From CAYOBW01 sp964402115 (GTDB lineage: Bacteria; Verrucomicrobiota; Kiritimatiellia; UBA8416; CAYOBW01), in the NCBI GenBank assembly GCA_964402115.1, contig CAYOBW010000302.1, forward strand, positions 1-8,800: a stretch of DNA of 8,800 bases, given 5' to 3'. This document shows, piece after piece, positions 1-6,407 of the stretch; position 1 is the first letter of the stretch; the number at the start of each line of letters is the position of its first letter. The notes beneath the pieces were generated by a model. The model worked only from the letters and a program-made list of their open reading frames with translations, searched no databases and was not told where the DNA came from. Both the position numbers and the translations under genes were made by a program.

Positions 1-81
1 GACGCGTTCTTTTCAGCGGCAGAAGTTCGAGGGATGAGATGCGTTTGCCCTGCAAAGCCGGGAACGACGGGGGAAGAGGTT

Positions 82-157
82 CAATGTCCAACACGGAATG
101 TCCAAGGGCGAAGTTGACGTCCCCCCTTGTTCATTGGGCATTCCGTGCTGGATATTG
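82..157. repeat. 24-bp imperfect inverted repeat with 28-base loop
   Basis: Arms are 82-105 and 134-157; 21 of 24 positions are complementary, and on one strand or the other the three mismatches become G-U wobbles. The left arm also contains a perfect 9-base direct repeat, AATGTCCAA, at 83-91 and 97-105. The element begins 6 bases beyond the stop of the minus-strand DUF1080 gene, so in that transcript it would fold into a long 3' hairpin. There is no T-run after it on that strand, so a simple intrinsic terminator is not supported. It may be an RNA-stabilising hairpin, or one copy of a dispersed palindromic intergenic repeat. The pairing is seen directly; the role is inferred. Confidence 0.7.
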
Positions 158-163
158 GGTGTT

Positions 164-1339
164 CTATCTCTTGTCCCAGCCCTGCGCCTTGATCAGGTTC
201 TCCAGCTCCGCCTTCGGCGGGAAGCCGCCGGGCATCAGGTTGAAGCGGGCGAGGTACTGGAAGGCGCGGTTGACGTGCTTGGCCTCGTCCTTCTTCGCCT
301 CGATCTTGTCGGCCGGCAGCTGCTTGACGCTGGCGACATACGCCGCGGCCAGCTCGCCCACTTTCTGCTGGGTCGGGGCGTCCAGCTCGTACACGAGCGA
401 TTCCGCCAGGCGCAGCATGTAGTTCAGCGAACCGGCCGGCTGCTTCGCCGCGTCGTCGCGCACCATGGCGGCCAGCTCCTTGCGCTTCGCGAGCGTGGCT
501 TCCTCGCTGAGCGGGCCGTTGATCCCGGTCTCGGGTTCGCGCGGCGGCAGGGGCTTGTACCAGATGTTGCGGAAGCGGACCGGGTTGCCGTGATCCTGCA
601 GCTTGAGCGGGCCTTCCCCCAGCGGGCCGGGCTTGGTGCGCCGCATGTGGCCGGTGCCGCCTTCGAGCTGGGCGCGATCCTGCACGAGGACGCCATTGCA
701 GTACACCGTGGCGTAGCCCGGATCGAGGCACTGGCCGTCCTTGTAGATCGGCCGGCGGTACGTGATGTCGATCTCCTGGAACTGCCCCGGCGGGCGCAGC
801 GCGTTGGCCGCCGGCGGGTTCACGCCGTACACCGAGCAGGCAAAGCCGTCCGCGTAGGTCGGGTTCTCGTAGTTGTCGAGCACCTGGACCTCGACGCCGC
901 CGGGCAGGAAGATGCCGCTGTTGCCGCGGCCCTGGCTGCTGTTCTGCGGCGGGGTCGGCGCGGCCCACTCGACGTGGAGCTGGCAATCGCCGAACTGGGT
1001 CTTCGTGCGGATGTAGCCGGAGCCCGGCACGCACTGCAGGCAGCCGTCCTTCACGATCCACTTCGTCGGCTCGTTCCCCGGCTTGTCGGCTTCCCACTGG
1101 GCCAGCATCGCCTCGGAGCCGTCGAACAGGACGACGGCGCCGGCCGGCGGCTTGCCCGCGAACGCCGACGTCCCGGGCGGGACGACCTGCGGCTGGGGGC
1201 GGTTCTGATCGTGGATGGCCCACGGATGGCGCGCATCGGGCGGATCGCCATAGAACGCCTCGCCGGTCGGGCCCGCCAGCCCCGCGGACGTCAGACCACA
1301 CACGGCACCGATCATCGTGAAGACCGCACTCGCTTTCAT
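164..1339 (-). CDS. secreted DUF1080 (3-keto-disaccharide hydrolase-like) protein
   Basis: A 391-residue exported protein with one DUF1080 domain (PF06439, concanavalin-like sandwich). Family members act on 3-keto-glycosides or bind glycans; the substrate here is unknown. Residues 1-22 form a signal peptide (MK start, hydrophobic core, likely cut after GLA). The domain spans about 66-265 and shows family signatures: LFDG at 71-74, RGNSGIFLPGG at 138-148, EVQVLDNY at 150-157, DITYRRP at 191-197, LQDHG at 247-251 and RFRNIWYKPL at 255-264. About 125 C-terminal residues (266-391) are charged, probably helical and not part of the domain as I know it. The start was chosen because a GGAAAGG purine run lies 6 bases before this ATG; another ATG two codons upstream abuts that run. 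The frame stays open to 1858, but that extension would overlap the divergent toxin-antitoxin genes. Family assignment is firm; enzymatic activity is inferred. Confidence 0.92.
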   Translation of the reverse strand: MKASAVFTMIGAVCGLTSAGLAGPTGEAFYGDPPDARHPWAIHDQNRPQPQVVPPGTSAFAGKPPAGAVVLFDGSEAMLAQWEADKPGNEPTKWIVKDGCLQCVPGSGYIRTKTQFGDCQLHVEWAAPTPPQNSSQGRGNSGIFLPGGVEVQVLDNYENPTYADGFACSVYGVNPPAANALRPPGQFQEIDITYRRPIYKDGQCLDPGYATVYCNGVLVQDRAQLEGGTGHMRRTKPGPLGEGPLKLQDHGNPVRFRNIWYKPLPPREPETGINGPLSEEATLAKRKELAAMVRDDAAKQPAGSLNYMLRLAESLVYELDAPTQQKVGELAAAYVASVKQLPADKIEAKKDEAKHVNRAFQYLARFNLMPGGFPPKAELENLIKAQGWDKR

Positions 1340-1395
1340 CGTCATCCTTTCCGCTTCCCTTTCCCGGGTTCGTTGCGCCACAAACGGCCCCCACA

Positions 1396-1422
1396 TGTAT
1401 ACGGACGCGCGCCGCGTTTCAA
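1396..1422 (-). promoter_or_regulatory. possible promoter of the DUF1080 gene
   Basis: On the minus strand TTGAAA (1422-1417) and TATACA (1401-1396) are separated by 15 bases, about 50 bases upstream of the gene start. The -35 box matches the sigma70 consensus at 5 of 6 positions and the -10 box at 4 of 6. The spacer is shorter than the preferred 17, so this is only a candidate. It would fire divergently from the toxin-antitoxin promoter. Confidence 0.3.
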
Positions 1423-1450
1423 GGCATATCGCAGCGCGCCGACTCCCCGC

Positions 1451-1479
1451 TTGCCGCCGCACCGCAACAGGTCTATAGT
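1451..1479 (+). promoter_or_regulatory. sigma70-like promoter of the toxin-antitoxin operon
   Basis: TTGCCG (1451-1456) and TATAGT (1474-1479) are separated by exactly 17 bases, 31 bases before the antitoxin ATG. The -10 box matches consensus at 5 of 6 positions and the -35 box at 4 of 6. It overlaps the start of a near-perfect inverted repeat, as expected for an autoregulated toxin-antitoxin promoter. Because the next genes follow closely on the same strand, it could also drive the glutaminase-like/GH43 gene and the URO-D-like gene. Confidence 0.6.
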
Positions 1480-1494
1480 CATGGACCATGAATA
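1476..1494. promoter_or_regulatory. palindromic operator candidate for antitoxin autorepression
   Basis: A 19-base inverted repeat with 9-base arms, TAGTCATGG and CCATGAATA, around a central A; 8 of 9 positions are complementary. It overlaps the predicted -10 box and ends 6 bases before the AGGAGG ribosome site. Phd/YefM-family antitoxins, alone or with toxin, are known to repress their own promoters by binding such palindromes. The symmetry is seen directly; the binding is inferred. Confidence 0.55.
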
Positions 1495-1510
1495 AGCGCG
1501 AGGAGGCAGT

Positions 1511-1741
1511 ATGAGCGTGGTGACGGTGACGAAGTCCGCTTTCAAGCCCCGGGCCTTCGCTTACCTGCGTCGCGTGGAGCAGGGCGACCGGATCTGCATC
1601 ACCGACCACGGGCGGCCGGTGGCGGAGATCGTTCCGCATTGCGCGGCAGACGACGAGGAGCTGGCCGAGCTGCGTGGCCTGGTCCTCAAGTACGATAGCC
1701 CAACCCAGCCGGTGGACGTGAACTGGGAGGCCAACGGATGA
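1511..1741 (+). CDS. type II toxin-antitoxin antitoxin, Phd/YefM family
   Basis: A 76-residue antitoxin predicted to bind and neutralise the PIN-domain toxin encoded next to it and to repress the operon. The N-terminal Phd/YefM fold is recognisable: VTVTKSAFKPRAFAYLRRVE at 4-23, then GDRICITDHGRPVAEIVP at 25-42, which is the family's 'G..i.IT.hGkPVA.ivP' signature. The C-terminal 30 or so residues, acidic and ending near NWEANG, match the flexible toxin-binding tail of this family. The start is supported by a perfect AGGAGG at 1501-1506, four bases before the ATG. The stop overlaps the toxin start as ATGA, so translation is probably coupled. Similar antitoxins pair with VapC-like PIN toxins, so 'vapB-like' describes the role, though the fold is Phd rather than AbrB or RHH. 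Confidence 0.92.
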   Translation: MSVVTVTKSAFKPRAFAYLRRVEQGDRICITDHGRPVAEIVPHCAADDEELAELRGLVLKYDSPTQPVDVNWEANG

Positions 1742-2136
1742 TCGTCCTGGACACCCACGCCTGGATCTGGCTGATCGACGTGCCCGAGAAGTTGGGCGGG
1801 CAAGCAGCCAAGGCCATCGCCAAGGCACGGGGCGGCGGGGAGGACCTCCATATCTCATGCATCAGCACGTGGGAGCTGTACATGCTGGTTGCCCGGGGAC
1901 GTCTCTCGCTGGCTGTTGCGCCGGAGGTTTGGGTGGCGCGTTGCGCCAGGCTGAGTTTCCTGCGCTTTCAACCGTTGAACAACGACATCGCCCGGCTCGC
2001 CGTAACGGCGTGCGCCAAGATGCACGGCGATCCGGCCGACCGGATGATCGTGGCCACCGCCCTCTACCTGGGGGCCACCGTTGTCACGTGCGATGAGAAG
2101 ATCCGGGGTGCCGGTATGGTGAAGTGCGTCTGGTGA
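1738..2136 (+). CDS. type II toxin-antitoxin toxin, VapC-like PIN-domain ribonuclease
   Basis: A 132-residue, full-length PIN-domain protein (COG3744-like group). Such toxins are magnesium-dependent endoribonucleases that cut RNA, often tRNA or rRNA, when the antitoxin is lost. The acidic active-site set is intact: D5 in LDTHAW, E46 in STWEL, D98 and D101 in HGDPADR, and D119 in TCDEKI. The C-terminus, VKCVW, is short, as is usual for the family. Its ATG overlaps the antitoxin stop by the ATGA arrangement, and no other start is needed. With all catalytic residues present and no frameshift, the pair looks functional. The cellular RNA target cannot be read from the sequence. Confidence 0.92.
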   Translation: MIVLDTHAWIWLIDVPEKLGGQAAKAIAKARGGGEDLHISCISTWELYMLVARGRLSLAVAPEVWVARCARLSFLRFQPLNNDIARLAVTACAKMHGDPADRMIVATALYLGATVVTCDEKIRGAGMVKCVW

Positions 2137-2159
2137 GGGGAGTTTCAAGGGAGGTAACT

Positions 2160-5100
2160 GTGAGCAGCAGATCGTTTCGCGTTCTCGTTCCGGTGGCGGC
2201 GCTCCTGTGCGGCGGCGCAGCGGCCGCGCCCGTCACCCTGCGCCCGCCCGCCGTGCCGCTGGTGGCGCACGACCCGTACTTCAGCATCTGGTCGCCCGCC
2301 GACCGGCTGACCGACGCCGACACGGTGCACTGGACCGGCAAGCCGCACCGCCTCACGAGCCTGGTCCGGGTTGACGGCCGGGCCTTCCGCCTGCTGGGCA
2401 AGGAGCCGGCGGATGTGCCCGCCCTGCCGCAGGCCGGCGTGGAGGTGCTGCCGACGCGCACCATCTGCCGGTTCACGAACGCGCAGGTGCGCCTCACGTT
2501 CACGTTCCTGACGCCCGCGCTGCCGGCGGATCTGGACGTGCTGGCGCGGCCCGTGACCTATCTCGCCTGGGAGGTGGCCGCCGCCGACGGCGGTTCGCAC
2601 GCGGTGCAGCTCGAGTGCGGGATGGGCGGCGAGCTGGCCGTCAACACGGCGGACCAGCCGGTCGCGTGGGACCGCCCCGCGGTGGACGGCTTCACGGTGT
2701 GGCGCGTCGGCGCGCAGGCCCAGCGCGTGCTGATGCGCAAGGGCGACGACCTGCGGATCGAGTGGGGCTACGCGTACCTGGCCGCGTCCGCCGCGCAGCA
2801 GCCGGCTGCGGCCGGCGAGGGCGTGCTGCGCTTCGACCTCGGGCCGGTCGGCGCCGCGCCGGTTACGCGCCACGCGCTGCTCGCGTACGACGACCTGTAT
2901 GCCATCAACTACTTCGGCGCGCGGCTGCGGCCCTACTGGCGGCGCGGCGGGGCGGAGGCCGCGGACCTGCTGCGCGCGGCGGAGCGCGACTACGCCGGGC
3001 TGGCGGAGCGGTGCCGCGCGTTCGACGAGCGGCTGCTGGCCGATCTGCGCCAGGTCGGCGGCGACGCCTACGCCGCGCTCTGCGTGCTGGCGTACCGCCA
3101 GACGTTCGCCGGCAACAAGCTCGCCGCCGATGCGAACGGCCTGCCGCTGCTCTTCCCGAAGGAGAACTTCTCCAACGGCTGCATCGCCACCGTGGATGTC
3201 CTGTTCCCGCAGGCGCCGTTCTTCCTCGCCCTGAGTCCGGCCCTGACGAAGGCCATGCTCGTGCCGATCCTCGACTACGCCGCTTCGCCGCGCTGGCCCT
3301 ACGGCTACGCGCCGCACGATCTCGGCACGTATCCGCACGCCACTGGCCAGGTCTACGGCATGGGCGGCGGCGACGGGGGGCGGATGCCGGTCGAGGAGTC
3401 CGGCAACATGCTCATCATGCTCGCCGCGCTGGCGCGGGTCGAGGGCAACGCCGATCTCGCAAAGAAATACTGGCCGACCCTGGCGAAGTGGGCGGATTAC
3501 CTCGTCGCCAACGGCCTCGACCCCGAGAACCAGCTCTGCTCCGCCGACATGTTCGGCCACCTGCCGCATTGCGCCAACCTCGCGCTGAAGGCGATCATCG
3601 GCATCGGCGGCTACGCGCAGCTCTGCGAGCTGGCCGGCAAGCCGGCCGAGGCGCAGAAGTATCTGGCCGTTGCCCGCGACTACGCGGCGCAGTGGCAGGT
3701 GAAGGCCCGCGACGAAGGCCGCACCCGGCTGGCGTATCACCAGCCCGGCACGTGGGGCATGAAGCACAACCTTGTCTGGGACCGCGTGCTGGGCACGCAG
3801 CTCTTTCCCGACGCCGTCGGCGACGCCGAGGTGGCCTGGTATCTCAAGGTGCAGAAGCCGTTTGGCCTGCCGGTGGACAATCGCACGGACACCTGCCTGA
3901 TCGATTGGGCGATGTGGAGCATGGCCCCGGCGCGCAACGACGCGGACTTCCAGGCGCTGGTGGCGCCGCTGTTCCGCTACGCCAACGAAACCCCGTCCCG
4001 CGTGCCGCTCTCCGACTGGTTCGTCACGACTGACGGCCGGCAGCGGGGGTTCCAGGCGCGGCCCGTGGTCGGCGGCCTCTTCATCCGCCTGCTGACCGAC
4101 GCGCCGGTCTGGCGGCGCTGGGCCGGCGCGGCGGCGGCCGTCAGCGGGGCGTGGGCTCCGCTGCCCGTGCCCCCGCCGGCGCCCACGCGCGTGCTCGTCC
4201 CGACGGCGGAGGCGCAGCCCGTCGCCTGGCGCTACACGCTGGAGCCGCCCGCCGCCGGCTGGCTGAAGCCGGGCTTCGATGCCGGCGCGTGGCGGGAGGG
4301 GCCGGCGGGCTTCGGCACGGCCGGCACGCCCGGCGCCCGCGTGCGGACCGCGTGGCAGACGCAGACGATCTGGCTGCGCCGCGCGTTCACGCTTGCCGGC
4401 GGGACGCTCGTCACGCCGCAGCTGCGGGCGCACTACGACGAAGACGCCGAGGTCTACATCAACGGCGTGCTGGCGGCGAATCTCACGGGCTGGACCACCG
4501 GTTACGAAGCGTTCCCCATCGAGGAGGCCGCCCGCGCCGCCCTGCATCCCGGCACGAACCTGTTCGCCGTGCTGTGCCGGCAGACGACGGGCGGGCAGTA
4601 CATCGACGTCGGGCTGGTTGACTGCGGCACGCCGCCGACCGCCCGCGCCGCTCCGCCGGGGCCGCCGCCGGGTCTGCGCAAGCTCATGGACACGCCGCTG
4701 CGCGACCCGTCCGTCTGCCGGGGGCCCGACGGCACGTACTACCTCACCGGCACCAGCGAGCCGTTTTGGAGCTTCAACAACACGAACGGGATCCGCGTGT
4801 GGAAGTCGCAGGACCTCGCGACGTGGGCGCCGCTCGGGACGGTGTGGCGCTACGGGGCCAGCCCGTGGCACGCGAAGTACCTTGCCGTGAAGAAGCCGCT
4901 CTGGGCGCCTGAAATCCACTACCTGAAGCAGACGTTCTGGCTGACGTACAGCATCCCGGGCTGGGATGGCACCGGGAAGACGTCAGGCTGCGGCCTGCTG
5001 AAGAGCACGACGGGCAAGGCGGAGGGGCCGTACGAGGATGTGCAGCCGGGGGAGCGCCTCGGCGACGAGATCGACGCCTCGCTTTTCGAGGACGACGACG

Positions 5101-6407
5101 GCACGGTCTACTTCCTCTGGCACAGCGGCAAGATTGCGCGCCTGAAGCCGGACATGAGCGGCCTGGCCGAGCCCTACCGCTGGCTGCGCACGACCACGAC
5201 CGACCCCGACCCCAAACACCACTCCGGCCTGTGCGCCGGGATCTTCGGCAGCGGGTCGTTCGATCACGTGGGCTACGAAGGCATGTTCCTGTTCAAGGCC
5301 GGCGGCCGCTACCTGTTCTGCTGCTCGGATATGTTCGAAGGCCGCTACAGCTGCGCGGTCTCCACCTCGACCAACCTGTTCGGGCCGTACGGCGAGCGGT
5401 ACGAGGCCATCCCGCACGGCGGGCACAGTGCCTTCTTCAAGGACGGGCAGGGGCAGTGGTTCTCCACGTACTTCGGGCCGCCGTGGGGCGAGCGGGCGGC
5501 GATCCTGCCGGTGGAGGTGACTGCCGCCGGGCGGCTCCAGCCCGCCGCGGCCGCGGCCGAGGCGGCGCCGAAGCTGCCGGCGGACCTCAAGCCGCTGTTC
5601 GACTTCCCGGTGCGCGATACCTGCGTGTGCCGCGGGCCGGACGGGATGTACTACCTGACCGGCACCACCGGGCACCCGACGTGGTGGACGACCAACGACG
5701 GCATCCGCGTCTGGAAATCGCAGGATCTCAAGGCCTGGGAACCGCTGGGCCTCGTCTGGAGTTTCGAGAAGGATGCGACCTGGCAGAAGCTCAAAGGCGA
5801 CAGGCGCGCCATCTGGGCGCCGGAGCTGCATGCCTTCAAAGGCACATTCTGGATCGCCTACTGCGTCAACTACGCCGGCACGGGCATTCTCCGCAGCAAG
5901 ACCGGCAAGGCCGAAGGCCCTTATGAGGACGTGAAACCCGATGGGCCGCTGACCGGCGAAATCGACGCCTCGTTGTTCGCCGACGATGACGGCAAGGTCT
6001 ACTTCGTCTGGCAGGACGGCAAGATCGCGCGGCTCAAGGACGACATGAGCGGACTGGCCGAGCCCGCGCGCCTGTTGAAACCCGCCAACGCCGCCCACGT
6101 TGGATTCGAAGGGGCATTCCTGACGAAGATCAACGGGCGGTATCACCTCATTGGCGCCGAGTTCAGGAAGCAGGCCGGCGTCTCGACCTACGACTGCATG
6201 GCCGCCAGCGCCGACGCGCTCGACGGCCCGTACGGGGACGCCTATCTCGCAGTTCCCCACGGCGGGCACAACATGTTGTTCAAGGACGGGCGGGGCAATT
6301 GGTGGTCCACGTTCTTCGGCAATGACCCGCAGGCGCCGTTTCGCGAGCGGCCCGGCCTCCTGCCGATTCGCGTGGACGCAACGGGGAAGATCGGGGTGCA
6401 ACCATGA
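2160..6407 (+). CDS. secreted glutaminase-A-like protein fused to two tandem GH43 propellers
   Basis: A 1415-residue exported protein. Residues 1-23 are a signal peptide ending in an Ala run; C17 lacks a proper lipobox. About 25-290 is the N-terminal sandwich of the glutaminase A/GtaA group (DUF4964/DUF5127; HDPYFSIWS and HWTGKP motifs). About 295-645 is its six-hairpin domain (DUF4965/DUF1793; LAYRQTFAGNK, FPKENFSNGC, VEESGNM, CLIDWAMWS). About 675-825 is a galactose-binding-like jelly roll (HYDEDAEVYINGVLA). Two GH43-type five-bladed propellers follow, 841-1128 and 1143-1415. Each keeps the catalytic triad expected of GH43: D849/D972/E1040 and D1153/D1269/E1317. GH43 enzymes cleave arabinose- or xylose-type linkages by inversion; the substrate is unknown, and the amidase role of the N-terminal half is uncertain. 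The GTG start was chosen because AAGGGAGG lies five bases upstream; an in-frame GTG at 2124 is inside the toxin gene. The stop overlaps the next gene. Confidence 0.88.
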   Translation: MSSRSFRVLVPVAALLCGGAAAAPVTLRPPAVPLVAHDPYFSIWSPADRLTDADTVHWTGKPHRLTSLVRVDGRAFRLLGKEPADVPALPQAGVEVLPTRTICRFTNAQVRLTFTFLTPALPADLDVLARPVTYLAWEVAAADGGSHAVQLECGMGGELAVNTADQPVAWDRPAVDGFTVWRVGAQAQRVLMRKGDDLRIEWGYAYLAASAAQQPAAAGEGVLRFDLGPVGAAPVTRHALLAYDDLYAINYFGARLRPYWRRGGAEAADLLRAAERDYAGLAERCRAFDERLLADLRQVGGDAYAALCVLAYRQTFAGNKLAADANGLPLLFPKENFSNGCIATVDVLFPQAPFFLALSPALTKAMLVPILDYAASPRWPYGYAPHDLGTYPHATGQVYGMGGGDGGRMPVEESGNMLIMLAALARVEGNADLAKKYWPTLAKWADYLVANGLDPENQLCSADMFGHLPHCANLALKAIIGIGGYAQLCELAGKPAEAQKYLAVARDYAAQWQVKARDEGRTRLAYHQPGTWGMKHNLVWDRVLGTQLFPDAVGDAEVAWYLKVQKPFGLPVDNRTDTCLIDWAMWSMAPARNDADFQALVAPLFRYANETPSRVPLSDWFVTTDGRQRGFQARPVVGGLFIRLLTDAPVWRRWAGAAAAVSGAWAPLPVPPPAPTRVLVPTAEAQPVAWRYTLEPPAAGWLKPGFDAGAWREGPAGFGTAGTPGARVRTAWQTQTIWLRRAFTLAGGTLVTPQLRAHYDEDAEVYINGVLAANLTGWTTGYEAFPIEEAARAALHPGTNLFAVLCRQTTGGQYIDVGLVDCGTPPTARAAPPGPPPGLRKLMDTPLRDPSVCRGPDGTYYLTGTSEPFWSFNNTNGIRVWKSQDLATWAPLGTVWRYGASPWHAKYLAVKKPLWAPEIHYLKQTFWLTYSIPGWDGTGKTSGCGLLKSTTGKAEGPYEDVQPGERLGDEIDASLFEDDDGTVYFLWHSGKIARLKPDMSGLAEPYRWLRTTTTDPDPKHHSGLCAGIFGSGSFDHVGYEGMFLFKAGGRYLFCCSDMFEGRYSCAVSTSTNLFGPYGERYEAIPHGGHSAFFKDGQGQWFSTYFGPPWGERAAILPVEVTAAGRLQPAAAAAEAAPKLPADLKPLFDFPVRDTCVCRGPDGMYYLTGTTGHPTWWTTNDGIRVWKSQDLKAWEPLGLVWSFEKDATWQKLKGDRRAIWAPELHAFKGTFWIAYCVNYAGTGILRSKTGKAEGPYEDVKPDGPLTGEIDASLFADDDGKVYFVWQDGKIARLKDDMSGLAEPARLLKPANAAHVGFEGAFLTKINGRYHLIGAEFRKQAGVSTYDCMAASADALDGPYGDAYLAVPHGGHNMLFKDGRGNWWSTFFGNDPQAPFRERPGLLPIRVDATGKIGVQP
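4680..5543 (+). repeat. GH43 propeller, copy 1 of internal duplication
   Basis: This encodes residues 841-1128 of the fusion protein. It is clearly homologous to copy 2 through shared segments such as CRGPDGTYYLTGT, IRVWKSQDL, KAEGPYEDV, EIDASLF and GKIARLK. Catalytic candidates are D849 (LRDPSVC), D972 (DEIDASLF) and E1040 (GYEGMF). Between the AEP and VGYEG motifs this copy carries 31 residues against 11 in copy 2, a 20-residue insertion containing HH and one Cys. The DNA of the two copies differs at many synonymous sites, so the duplication is not recent. Confidence 0.85.
5586..6404 (+). repeat. GH43 propeller, copy 2 of internal duplication
   Basis: This encodes residues 1143-1415, to the C-terminus. 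Catalytic candidates are D1153 (VRDTCVC), D1269 (GEIDASLF) and E1317 (GFEGAF). The usual Pro after the first Asp is Thr here. A short Ala-rich linker (about residues 1128-1142, encoded 5541-5585) separates it from copy 1. Keeping both full triads suggests that both propellers are under selection for catalysis rather than one having become a binding module. Confidence 0.85.

Noticed and set aside
82..157. Repeats at the left edge read as a CRISPR remnant
   Set aside because: The 9-base direct repeats are too short and lie within a single hairpin; there is no regular spacer array and no cas gene.
98..1495. Plus-strand open frame of 465 codons opposite the DUF1080 gene
   Set aside because: Arg/Leu/Val-rich shadow with no motif; the DUF1080 signatures on the minus strand are unambiguous.
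1340..1858. Upstream extension of the DUF1080 gene to a 564-residue protein
   Set aside because: The extension overlaps both toxin-antitoxin genes on the other strand, lacks similarity, and would bury the clear signal peptide that begins at 1339.
2145..4919. Long minus-strand open frame of 924 codons antisense to the fusion gene
   Set aside because: The product is an Arg/Pro/Ala/Val-rich string with no domain, typical of the reverse frame of a high-GC gene. The plus-strand protein has clear families and a strong ribosome site.
4983..6401. Minus-strand open frame of 472 codons opposite the GH43 propellers
   Set aside because: No recognisable motif or ribosome site; it mirrors third-position GC bias of the real plus-strand gene.
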